A DNA stretch of 64,000 nucleotides from Hygrophila difformis. Its lineage: Eukaryota; Streptophyta; Magnoliopsida; Lamiales; Acanthaceae. How positions within the stretch are numbered: the first letter of the stretch is position 1; every line of letters starts with the position of its first letter. Location: the NCBI GenBank assembly GCA_030278955.1, contig JAOANR010000004.1, positions 61,783,686 to 61,847,685 of the forward strand, read 5' to 3'. Under the pieces are notes generated by a model. That model worked only from the letters and a program-made list of their open reading frames with translations. It did not search any database and was not told the DNA's origin. Position numbers and translations under genes: made by a program. This document shows, in pieces, positions 1 through 10,957 of the stretch.

Positions 1-1805
1 TGCTGGAATACATTGCTCGGCTCTTGAATTGAGTCCGATCTTGGAGTCGATGCTGGTGATTTCCACGTAATGTAACCGCTAATGGGGAGCAACTTGGAAG
101 CCTCCGGACAGACAATGTTGTTCAAAGCCATTCTGACATCGCCAATGAGTTCTTCAATGCTCCGTTTCGAAATACCATGTTGCTCCAAAATCACATCAAT
201 GACATTTCTGAGCCAGTCACTTGACTTTCCGGAACCTGATCCATTATTCCCCACAAGAACAAGCTCCTTGGACATGGAACTCATATGATTATCGGAATTC
301 TCCTTTGAACAATCAGACAAGGAGCGACTCACATCAGAACAACAAGCCCCCAGTGGAACATCAACAGCAACAATAGCTAATTTCTCCATTTCAACGAAAT
401 CATCCATTAGGCTCATGTCGGAGGCGCCAATCATTCTGCATTCACGTTCTGTCTGCTGGTCCCTGAACTTCCCACCGTGCTTCTCTTCCGAAAACGATGG
501 AGAACTCGCAACGTCTTTTGAATCAACCGTGCCACCGGGAGAATAGCTTGATATAGTCATCTCCAAATTCTTAACTTTCTGATAATGCAAGATCTCCTCC
601 TCTTTCTTCACCAAACTTTCTCTTAGGATCTCGTTTTCCTTCTCCAAATCGTGCAACTGGCCGATCAACAAGCCAAGCTTCTTATTAGCATTGTCCGGAG
701 AGTACACCGGACCAGAAGGCACCGCCTTTCTCCTGCCATCAAACCTACTTCCTCCTCGCAACTCCATATCAGTCTTCATGTCAGCTAATATAGACTGTCC
801 GGGCATCCTCTTCCGCGTCAAGCCACGTAATCTCTGGCAGTCCGCCTCCAGCCTCTTTATCTTCTTAACATTCTCTAAATGCTGTTTGTTTGAAACCTCA
901 GCCGACCTACGGCAATACTCCACCTCCTCACTCCGAAGCTCGAGTTCCTTCTCAATTGTCCGGAACTCATACCTCAGGAAAGCGTTTTCCTTTTCGGTGG
1001 AATCCAATCGGGACATCAGGGCTTCAAACTCGCCCTCTGTTCGATTCTTGATACTGTTGAGATCCTCAATGAGCCGCTCCTTCCCAAGGAGAGCCTTGTT
1101 GAGGTACGAATTTTCGGCAGAAGCACTGGCAAGGCGTTTGCTCATCTCCGTGAGCTTCTCTTCTAGCTTCTTGTGCGCCTTCTCGAATTCTTGAGACGTC
1201 TTCACCACTGCTTCCTGCACCCTTTTCTCTTGCTCCTCGCGTGCCAGGTTGAGCTGCTCCATACAATCTTTCAGCGCGGCGTTTAAATGGCTTAGCCTCT
1301 CGTTTGCGGACACACGTTCTTCGAGGACATGGTCGAGCTCTTCCCGGAGACGACTGGCTTCTTCCTCGGCCTTGTTCCTGTCTGAAGTTGGACTTGAACG
1401 TTATGTAATAACAAAGACGGTTGAAATAACGACTTAAAGCTACCAAAAACTATGATGCAAGAGACACACGCAAACACACACACCTGTCATGGCATCATCT
1501 ACCATTTGTTTTAAACTTTGCAAAACTATATCTTTAGCTGAGCACTCATCAACAACTGAAGCTAACTTCTCATTTAATTCTTCCAGAGATGTTTCCAGAT
1601 CCACTTCTTTCTTCATGGGAACTGATCTTTCCTAAACAAAATTTTACAGCACCACCCAAAAATATAATGATGAGAAATATATGTATATCATTTCAGACAG
1701 CTTACTAGCTTAGGATGTAATGAAAACACTTACTTCCTCCCCATTTGCAACTATTGTCTTCTCTGATGACCTTTTCCTCCAAAGCCATGTTTTCTGGTGG
1801 TCCAT
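1..1805 (-). CDS. FPP7-like: Filament-like plant protein, FPP7 type (partial, 3' end beyond the window)
   Basis: Three exons read on the minus strand: 1805-1734 (24 codons, starts MDHQKTWLWRKRSSEKT), 1631-1484, and 1381 to beyond position 1. Introns are GTAAGT...TAG and GTGTGT...CAG, and phases join cleanly (exon 2 ends in phase 1, completed at 1381). The product is long and heptad-rich (many E/K/L/R), as expected of the coiled-coil filament-like plant proteins. The basic tryptophan-rich start and the motif MSLMDDFVEMEKLA, around 380-430, are family hallmarks, and the start resembles FPP7 more than the longer members. The molecular role of this family is not well established; it is described as long coiled-coil, structural. 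No frameshift or stop is seen in the visible part. The 3' half is missing from the window. Family call is firm; the FPP7 subtype is from motif memory. Confidence 0.85.
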
Positions 1806-3637
1806 AATTCGCTACCACTACAAACCAACCACCATCATTTGACATGTCCGCACAACCAAATTTTCAAGAAATCAAAAACAAAAAATAGTGCCATTTTGGT
1901 GAAAAGCTGCAAAAATGGACTCAAAATTGCATGACAGCATATAATCTAAGGAACAAAAAGTTCTCCTCAAAACACAACGTCATGATGGAACACAAGTTCA
2001 GAAAACAAACTACACCTTTTGCAAACAAAATCATCGATCTGTACAGAAAAAGAAAAAAAAAAAAAAAACAAGAATTCAGATTTTGATGATTTCCCTACCC
2101 CAATTTTGATAACAACACATGACAATAAAATAAAACCCAATCTGATCGCAACCTGGAAATTAATTAATTAAGACCCAAGTTGGTTTCACCATTAAAGAAT
2201 CAACAGAACACAGAACCATAACTACCAATACACATAAATAAACAAGAACAACAATCATTTAAGCAACCAGTTCGCTCACCTTAAGGAAAAAACAAACAAA
2301 CAGAATATATCAAACACTGTGCTGCTCACCAACCCATAGTTTTAAGGATAGTCCGAGGCCATGAAAAACGAACAAAACCAAAATGAATAAACAATGGATG
2401 ATGGAGGGATGAATTATTATTGCACCACCGCAGCCTTCAATAATCTTGCAAGATGGAGTGACGGGAATAAAAATCACAGGCCATGGAAAGCCAGATAATT
2501 AGAAACAAAAAGAAAGTACACCAGGTGTGAATTGATCGAATGGGGTGTTTAATTCCCACTGAATTATAAAGAAGGGTAAGTGCTTCATGAAATTCTCAGC
2601 TCCACCGACAACGTCGTTTAGCTGTAAACAATGGGTGAAAAGTACAGTGAAAATGGTCATCAGCTTACAGGGCTCGGGATTTGTGAATTCTTGGAAGATC
2701 CAAGGTTCTCAGGTCCTGTTAAATCCACGCCGCGAATTAGTGGAGGGTGGTGAACAAAGTGGTGTGGATTGAGTTGGGAGTTGAGGTCCAGGTGTCTTTA
2801 AGAATCCCTGCGAGAATTGACTGTTAAACAATAATTAACTTTTGTTAACGAATTAAAGAAAAAGAATTCTTTTGATTTCTATTGTTTGATTCCACAATTT
2901 TCCTTAGTGTTGATTTGATGTCTTAATTGATGGGGTTTAGAGATTATTAGGAAGTATAGAAGATAGAGGGAAACATTTAATTAATTATGCAAGTGGTTCA
3001 TGATTGAAATGACACTGCACCATTTTTGGATATGAGGTTTAGAATTTTTTATGCATGTATTTTATTAGAATAGTGGGATTTTGTGTCGGAAGTGGAACTC
3101 CGATATTATATTAATTGAAAAAAAAAATAATTATCCCACTTCTTAATTATTTGTCTTATTTATGGGCCCGGTTTTGTGGGCAATGAAATAAAAAAGGTAA
3201 AAATAAAGATAAATACTCGGTGAGAACTGAGAAATGTTTTGTTTATAAGGCCTTTGTAATAACTAATAAAATTCAATAGTGTAATGCCTTTCAACATAGA
3301 ACAAAGCAAGCAATGAGACTTCTTTAGTTAAAGCAAAAGGGAATAATTGTTAACAATGTGGCTTGGCCCGATTTTATGTGTGGAGATTCGTGTCATTAAG
3401 TGTGATTTTGTTCTAAATCCTTAATTCAGAGTTCAGATACCAATTATGCTACTGTATTTAAGGACGGATATAAAAGCTTCAAATAGTGGGTTGTTGTACA
3501 CTTGTACCTGTGTAATTTGTATAGAAAAATCATATAATTCGTATTATAATTATTTTTAATTATCAATAATATCCATAGTGTAGTGGTTTCATTATATTAT
3601 TGATATATGCATATATGCGGGATTCAATATTTAAATA
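1806..3637. other. 5' flank of the FPP7-like gene, no other gene seen
   Basis: Upstream region of the minus-strand FPP7-like gene. It is A/T-rich with an oligo-A run near 2050-2070 and contains the gene's 5' UTR and promoter, whose exact start cannot be fixed. Short open frames here lack coding character. No RNA gene or repeat was recognised. Confidence 0.5.
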
Positions 3638-3903
3638 CTCCATCAGTGATCATTTAAAGATATTAACATTTGCATAGTTTTCATTATTCACTGAATAACT
3701 TTGATTCAATATTTTAATATAGTTACATAAGATAAAACATAATTAAGTGAGACGTTGTTAGATTCGTCTAATCAGATAGTTTTATAATATATTTTTTTTA
3801 TATAATTTTTACTTTAATACAATTTGAAATACTAATCATTCAAATTTTGCATTGAATTGTGTGAAAATAATTGAAATGTTAACTTCTTTAAATACCGGAG
3901 GAG
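3638..3903. mobile_element. Stowaway-type MITE (266 bp)
   Basis: Inverted ends CTCCATCAGTG...ATTTAAAGAT and, reversed, CTCCTCCGG...ATTTAAAGA, flanked by TA on both sides (3636-3637 and 3904-3905). Interior is AT-rich and non-coding. The CTCC start and TA target duplication are those of Tc1/mariner-derived Stowaway elements. Confidence 0.7.
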
Positions 3904-3984
3904 TATATGAAATGTTTAAAGACAGAGTCAATTGCACTTATATGTATCACCCTCTCAATCTAATTTATATCAACTAGTAAGTAA

Positions 3985-4003
3985 CCCGTCGAGACTCGAC
4001 GGG
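3985..4003 (-). repeat. Helitron 3'-terminal hairpin
   Basis: CCCGTCGAGACTCGACGGG is a perfect palindrome around one base, followed on the minus strand by 11 bases ending in CTAG. Position and shape match the rolling-circle termination hairpin of Helitrons. Confidence 0.88.
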
Positions 4004-4155
4004 CATAATTATATATTTTATATAATACATATACTTATATTGTATAAAATAATAAAAATTTATATTTTGAGTAATGAAAAATATGTAATGATTTTATATC
4101 TATTTGAAGGTGATGTATATAATAGTATAATTTAACTATTTTTAAAACTAACTAA

Positions 4156-4531
4156 GAGGGTATTTGGATATACGTTTTAAAAAGTGTTGTAGCGTTTAGA
4201 AAATTGATAATCGGATAATTAACAAAACGTGCTGTAGAAAATTAAGTGTTTGGATGAGCTTATGATATTTTAAATCGCAATAATCAGATAATCATTAAAA
4301 AGTGTTTGGATTGACGTTTTTCATTACCTCAAAAGGCAACAATATAGTAAAATCTATTTTTGGCTAAAAGCAATTTTCTTGCAGCATCAAAATATAGCTG
4401 CAAGAAAATAGTTTTTCATTCCCTCATACCGCAAATAATAAATTATTAGAAGTTAGTACACAAACATGATGAACTAATTATTTACGCAATAATCAGATAA
4501 TCTGTCCCAAAACACACAAACAAACACCCTC
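4156..4531. mobile_element. Tourist/Harbinger-like MITE inside the Helitron (376 bp)
   Basis: Ends GAGGGTATTTGG and, reversed, GAGGGTGTTTG, with TAA on both sides (4153-4155 and 4532-4534). The three-base TAA duplication and G-rich ends fit PIF/Harbinger-derived MITEs. Interior has no ORF. Confidence 0.75.
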
Positions 4532-4664
4532 TAAGAAATTATACTATACCGTTTTATTTAGCTTCTGTGGCTTATCCAGTAGAAACTTAACAAATCAATA
4601 AAAACAATTATTAAAATAAGACAAAATTTAAATATAAGTATCAAGTATAATAGGAAAAATTCCC

Positions 4665-6590
4665 TCAAATTTCATTCCTGAAAATCTCATTGGAATTGGC
4701 TAACATAGTACTATCTTTAAAAATTTCTGAATTTGAAGTGGTGCAGTTTATATTTGTATATGTACTCTTAAAAATTGTCGATATAGGATCACCCGTATAA
4801 TTTATGAGAATATCATACGGAAATGTCACATTTGATTGTAGATCTTCAAAATCAATACCGGCCTTACCATCACCTACATCGAGTATCCATTTTGTAAATT
4901 TTCTGTCATATATAAATTTCATTGTAAATAACATTTCTCATGATATCTTAAGTTAATCATTCTTAATTGCATGTTAATACTTTGAGCCACATCTTGCTAG
5001 TGACACGAAATATTGTAACATAACTGTTCATATCTAAAAACTGGTTTTGGAAGATAAAGTCAAACATTTAAAGATTAGCATTGAATTTTGTTTATAATCA
5101 TAGCAAAACAAACTACAAGTTGAAATTTTCTCATCTAAAATCGAATGAGAAATTTGGTTAAATCAGATAGGCTCATAATTATTCTACCAATCAAGATTTT
5201 TTTTACTTTCATAGTTTCATGAAAATTAGTTTAACATCAGTAATATGGTTAAGCATCTTGGTTACTATCAACCTATTTACATTGCATACTTTATTTGATG
5301 GATCTATATTCCTAATAAACATGATTATGCAACCCTAATTCAACTATATTTCATGCTTCGGTAATCCAGAATAATTGATCGTGTTTAGATATTTTAGTGA
5401 AAATAATTCATTGGCATTATTTATGCTTTCATCATCTTGACGAATATTGTTAGGAACAATAATTCTCATTTGCAGACATACATTCCATGATCTAATCATT
5501 AATTGTATTAACAATCTCACTAATAGGGATAAGTATAGCAATACCTTTAAAAATACCTTGATTTGAAGTGGTGCAGTTTATATTTGTATAAGTACTTTCA
5601 ACAATTGTTGCTATAGGATCCCCCGTAGAGTTTATAAAATTATCATCTGTAAATGTCACATCTAATTGTACATCTCCAAGATCAATATATAATTCATTGT
5701 GCAATTTATAAATTACCATCACCTACATGAAGAATTCATTGTGCAAATTTCTATCATATATAATTTTCATTGTAAACAATATTTCTTATAGTATCTTGGG
5801 TTAATTCATCTTAATTACATATTAATACTTGGAGTCCCCTATTTCTAGTGACACGATATATTGCAACGTATCACTAACATGGGTAAAAACCGACTTTTTA
5901 TGATAGAGTCCACATTTTTTAAAGATTGATAACATTGATTTTTTTATAGTCATAGTAAAACAAAATGCGAGTGTGACTTTTTTTTTCATTGAAATCGAAT
6001 GAGGATTTTGGTTAATTCAGACGGGCTAATAATCATTCCACCAATAAAAATTTTTAATCCAAATAATGAGCTTTGTTTTAATGAGAAGAGAGGTCAAATA
6101 ATTTTCTGGGATAAGTTTTTTGCATGTAGAATTTTCGTCACACTCTAGTGGAATACAAAATCCAGAATATGCAGTCATACCTCTTGGAAGGAGTATGGAT
6201 GTTATTCCACTGGATGATCTATGCAACACAATATCACTTCTCACACGAAGGACTAACCATAATATTTTCTAGATAAATTATTGATAAATGTCTTGTCAGT
6301 TCCACCACGTAAAGAAAAAGAATTAACCCTCATCACTATCAACTACATACATTATTTCATTATAAACATTCCTCTACTCATTAATCAACAAAGGTAATAG
6401 CTTAGCATGATCCGCCTTCATTTATTCCTTATTATAATATGTCTTTTCTAGTATCAATATATTATTTGTTTCAGACGTTAAAACTCCATTCAGTACCGGC
6501 ATTCCAGAGAAACTTTTCAATTTATAGAATTTGCAGCATTTAGCCTTTCAATTTCTAAAAAAGCTAGATTTATATTTGTTCTTCGGTTAA
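4665..6590 (-). pseudogene. Helitron PIF1-type helicase, degenerate and partly duplicated
   Basis: Minus-strand translation in shifting frames matches the plant Helitron helicase in order. About 6590-6310 holds the segment before the ATP site (pieces such as LLPLL..EQRNVYNEIM are recognisable, with stops). About 6290-6308 is the Walker A region, reading GGTDKT instead of GGTGKT. 6244-6070 matches the SSGI-SLLLPGGRTAHS-FAIPL block through LLIKTKLIIW. The frame then jumps to the C-terminal block (6050-5765: MIISPSEL, YVAI-RVT, LQVLICN, NIVYNE). At about 5760 a second copy of the C-terminal third starts (LGDVQLDVTF, TGDPIATIVESTYTNI, LNTINYSGLPKHEI, NIDPSN-VCN-NRLI) and runs to about 4930. A third partial copy (FTKWILDVGDGKAG, TGDPISTIFKSTYTNI) fills 4934-4665. 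Stops and frameshifts make it non-functional. Confidence 0.8.
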
Positions 6591-6808
6591 CTGCAAATCT
6601 ATTGCAATATATATTAATGAAGTATTTCTTAAAAAATAGATTAAAAAAATTAACTTTTCCTTCTTTATTTATTGATAGATCTATTCGTATTACAATAACT
6701 CTTTATACACCCGATTCTTTTATTTATAATAAGCTTTACGAAAATAACTGATTTACTCTAAACCAATTATATATAGAATATGAATTTTTAAAATTCTCTT
6801 AAAAATTA

Positions 6809-7164
6809 CTCCATTCGTCCCATTAATTCTGTCCCACTTTCGTCTTTGGTCTGTTCCATTCCAATTGTCTCATTCCCTTTTGGATATAATAACTACAAAC
6901 CTACTCCAATCACATCACAATAATAAATAAATATATTAAAATTTCTTTTTTGGTATACATAAATATATTAAAATTTCAAACACACAACTATCATATCACA
7001 CATAAGAATTCAATTAACAATTCAAAACTCATTACAATCACATCACATAAATTCCTAATTTACCACTACTTTAACACTAATCTACCCTTACATTAAATAC
7101 TAACTATCCCACATAAAATAACGTGTCCAAAAGTTTTGAGACGCTTTTAACGGGACGGAGGGAG
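6809..7164. mobile_element. Stowaway-type MITE inside the Helitron (356 bp)
   Basis: Left end CTCCATTCGTCCCATTAA; right end reversed reads CTCCCTCCGTCCCGTTAA. TA duplications lie at 6807-6808 and 7165-7166. These are the classic CTCCCTCCGTCCC Stowaway termini. Non-coding interior. Confidence 0.85.
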
Positions 7165-8221
7165 TATAATTTTTTGTATTATTTTTAATATAATAAAATA
7201 TAAATAAGATTTATACTATTTAGTATTTTTTTTTATATACAATTAGAATGATATAATTATAAAATTTTTTCAAAGATTAGCAACTATATAATTGTATATT
7301 AATTTTAGGAGAAGCGACATATTTTTGTAAAAACATGGCCTATATATACATTAATTAATAAGTACAAATCTTTTTTATATATTCATTAATGTATCTTTTA
7401 ATAATATAAATTTCATATATACACTACGAATTCCATATAAATTAAAAATTAAATATCTTTTAAAAACTAAAAATTGAGATTTCATATACACATTAATATA
7501 TCTTTAATATGAATATAAATATGATGTGCAATGTACATTTTTTGATTACATCATTTACTACACCAAAAAAATATAACCAAAATTGTGACTAAACCTATAG
7601 AAAATTATCGGCATTACAATATGATCATCATATTGAAACATAAACGAAATATAATTCTTAGTTGCCAGTACAGAATCTCGTCTTAATAATCCTATGATGC
7701 AAAAATTGAAAATGCATATTCATGTCATAATAATCATATGGTGTAAAAAACTCAAAATCTATAAATAAATAATAAATGCAGCAATAAAATCTAAAATAAA
7801 TAAAATGTTGAATAATAAAATATAAAATAGATAAAATAAAAAAAATACAAAATTTCAAATTTTATCTTTCAAATCTTTTTAAAAGTGAATAAATCTCTAA
7901 TGAATAAATACATAAATAAACGCGAAAATCTGACATTAGTGAATTTTAAAATGCAAAATAAATAGATAAAATAAAAGTTACAAATTTTAAATTTCAAATC
8001 TTTCAAATATATTCAAAAGTGAAGATTATGAGAATTCCATATAAATTGGAAATTCCATATATTTCAAAAACTGAAAATCTTTAACAAATAAATAAATAAA
8101 TGCGAAAATCAAAATTAATACACTAAAAATGCAAAAATCTATAAAAATTAGAAATTGGAAATGAAGACACCACATTAAATTTAGGATATGTTGTTCACTA
8201 ATGCTTTAATATATATATAGA

Positions 8222-8721
8222 TTCGAAGATTGGAGTATTATTGGGCAATAATCTGAACAAGTTTTAGTTGATATCATTGGTTAGCAACCAAAACAAATTA
8301 TTCTTTATCGGTGAGCCAAAAAATTTCTTAAAAATTTAAAAAAATTTGAAAAGATGTGTTTTTTTTCCTTACAATTTTTTACTCTCATTATATATTAACT
8401 TTTATATACAAATAATGTTAAAAAATTGAAAAAGGATTAATAGTTTAATAGAGCCCTAAGCGATTCTTAAAAGACCTAGTACAGACCCAGGCCCAATAAT
8501 TCTCCGCATTATTGGGCACCCCAAAACTGGGCTCAAAACCTCATCGCGTTATAAAGCTAACACAGAATTCTGTTTCAACACTAAGCTGAATGCCTGAATG
8601 TACTATTTTTTTTCTTTTTTTTTTTTTATAAGCCTATTGAAAAATACATTAAATTAAATTTATAAATGTCAATATATATATTTTTAATTGACATCGTAAT
8701 ATGAAAAATATAAAGAGGTAA
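8222..8721. other. Intergenic, AT-rich
   Basis: Host DNA between the Helitron and the next MITE. It holds a T-rich run near 8606-8628. No gene or RNA was recognised. Confidence 0.5.
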
Positions 8722-9466
8722 GGGCATTCACAATGAATGGGTAGCACAATGCACACTACCTCTACTTTACCACTACAAAGATGAGAAATGCAGGTAGTAG
8801 AAAAAGGTAAATAGTACTGTCACTACCCAGGTACATCTGCAAATAGCGGCTTTTCTTCTCTTTTTTATAATATTTTTTTAATTTTATAGTTTGATTGTAT
8901 GTTTTGTCCATACATGCATGTTTTTATTTTATATTTTATTTTTCTTTAATTTTTGTTTCTACCTATATACAATTAATTTAAATTATGTTGATTATAAAAT
9001 TATATTATAAAAATTAAAAGAAATAAGAATTTTCAAGTCTAAGGAATAAGGATATACTTCCTCCGTTTTCTTTAAATGACACGGACCCACATTTCACACA
9101 GTCCAATACACGTTTTTAATCCTCAATAACTCAAATTGCATACAAGTAAAAATTATGAAAATTTGATATTATAAATATATGCGATTAGACGAATCTAACA
9201 AAATCCCACTTGACGGGATCATAAATAAAAGAACGGAGGAAGTATATATTAGATATATTAAAAAAATAAATATAAAAAATAAATAAGAATTTTAAATTGT
9301 ATGTATTGAAAAATCAATAATGAAGGAATGATGAAACGTGAGTCCATGCAGGATAGAAGTTAGGTAGTGTTGTTGTGAAAAAGTTTAATGATATAGATAG
9401 TAAAATAGATAAATACTGATGTGACGTATATGTGGAAAAAATGAGATAGTACTGTTGTGGATGTCC
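8722..9466. mobile_element. MITE with TAA duplication (745 bp), carrying a nested Stowaway
   Basis: Left end GGGCATTCACAATGAATGG; right end reversed GGACATCCACAACAGTAC. TAA on both sides (8719-8721 and 9467-9469). No ORF. The Stowaway at 9057-9242 interrupts it, so the original element was about 560 bp. Confidence 0.7.
9057..9242. mobile_element. Stowaway MITE nested in the larger MITE (186 bp)
   Basis: Ends CTTCCTCCGTTTTC and, reversed, CTTCCTCCGTTC, with TA on both sides (9055-9056 and 9243-9244). Confidence 0.75.
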
Positions 9467-9989
9467 TAAGTGCAAAAATCTAATCCAATTTTAAACTGAG
9501 AATTGAATCCAATGTCATTCTCATCGAATGTCAATAAAGAAAAAGGCAAAATTGCAGGTATTACACTATTTATTCGTAAATTTTCAGAGTCAAATTTAAC
9601 TTACTGACCAACACGGAAACATTGGCCGACTTACTTTCAACCAAAGAATGTCCAAAACACCCTTGAGTTCTGAACAGCTCAGCAAGGGTACATTCGTCAT
9701 AAATCAGAGGTGATCAAGAAATCATCCTATAAAACACAAGGCTGTATGCCTGTATTATGTTACTTGGACTTACTTCGAATATAGTCATATAGAAGCATCT
9801 CTTTATATTATTATCATTTAACTCCGTTTTTCTTTTGGGGAAGAAATAAATAAAACCACAGTACAAAAAAATTCACTTGGAATTCTCGCCCACCCCAGCA
9901 CCCCTCGTTCTGAAATCCAAAACCACGAATTTTACCAACCCTAGGAACACCGGAGGAAGAAGATCCAACGGTTTTTCTCCACCGAACTG

Positions 9990-10920
9990 ATGGAGATCGG
10001 ACCGGAGGCGTCGTGCTCTTCTCCCGCGGATCCCTTGGAATCCGCCGCGTCGTCGTCGATCGGTTCTTCGCCCTGCGAGAATAGCAGCGACGGTGATAAT
10101 ATTAAAAGGACCAGTTATGGCAATACTGCTGCTGCCAGGTACGATTTGTTGGATGAAGACGAGGAGGAGGATGTTTGCCGGATCTGTAGAAACCCTGGCG
10201 ACGTGGATAACCCGCTGCGTTATCCCTGCGCCTGCAGCGGAAGTATCAAATTTGTTCACCAGGATTGCCTTCTCCAGTGGCTAAATCACAGCAACGCTCG
10301 GCAATGCGAGGTTTGAATTTTCGAAGCCTGGATATTTCTTAGGAATTATTTTTTTTTTGTTTTATTGTGGTTATTAGCAGTTTATGAGTTGCTGGTCTTG
10401 GTATGTTTATTTTAATTACGCGTTCCGACAAGAAACTTGTTTTCCCCTTGCTATTCTTTTTTGGTATAGTTAGTATGATATGAAGTGGTTAATCATGCAA
10501 TCCGTATATCTTTAGTACTAATGACAAAACTTCTTAATTCTTGTTAAAACGTAGCTGGAAGTAACAACTGATATCTTTCATGGCCCCTTCTTTGAATCCA
10601 TCTTGCTTCATTACTTGATTGCTCTTTTGGTTGTTATTTGATTTCTTGGTAGGTGAGTATGGTTTTTATAAGTTAATTGGACTAGTTTATTGAACTATGT
10701 TTCAGTTCAATGCTCAAGTTCATTTATATGGAAGTGATTTGGCATTTTGAACTTTTCTTATCTTTGTTGTCATCATGGTGAATTTCGCAAATTGAAATGT
10801 TCGTGAAAGAACTTATTTAGTGTTGGATGCAAAGTTCTTTGTTAGATAGAACCAGATACATCTCTTTGGCCCCTACAAATTGTGGTTAAGCTGTCTTGTT
10901 TTTGGGAGTTTCTCAGGTTT

Positions 10921-10957
<37 letters not shown>

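Larger units (their letters stand above)
3974..8221 (-). mobile_element. Helitron, decayed, with both termini intact
   Basis: Read on the minus strand, the element begins TCTATATATATTAAAG at 8221 and ends TTACTTACTAG at 3974. Eleven bases before the end lies a perfect 9-bp-stem, 1-base-loop hairpin (3985-4003). The bases outside are A before the TC (8222) and T after CTAG (3973), the A^T insertion rule of Helitrons, with no target duplication. Length is 4248 bp. Contents in minus-strand order: an AT-rich segment with diverged direct repeats (about 7790-8110), a Stowaway MITE (6809-7164), helicase remnants (about 6590-4665) and a 3-bp-TSD MITE (4156-4531). No HUH Rep domain could be found, so the element cannot move by itself. 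Confidence 0.88.

Noticed and set aside
691..1194. Plus-strand open frame of 167 codons
   Set aside because: Antisense shadow of the FPP7-like coiled-coil exon, which has family motifs and clean splice phases on the minus strand.
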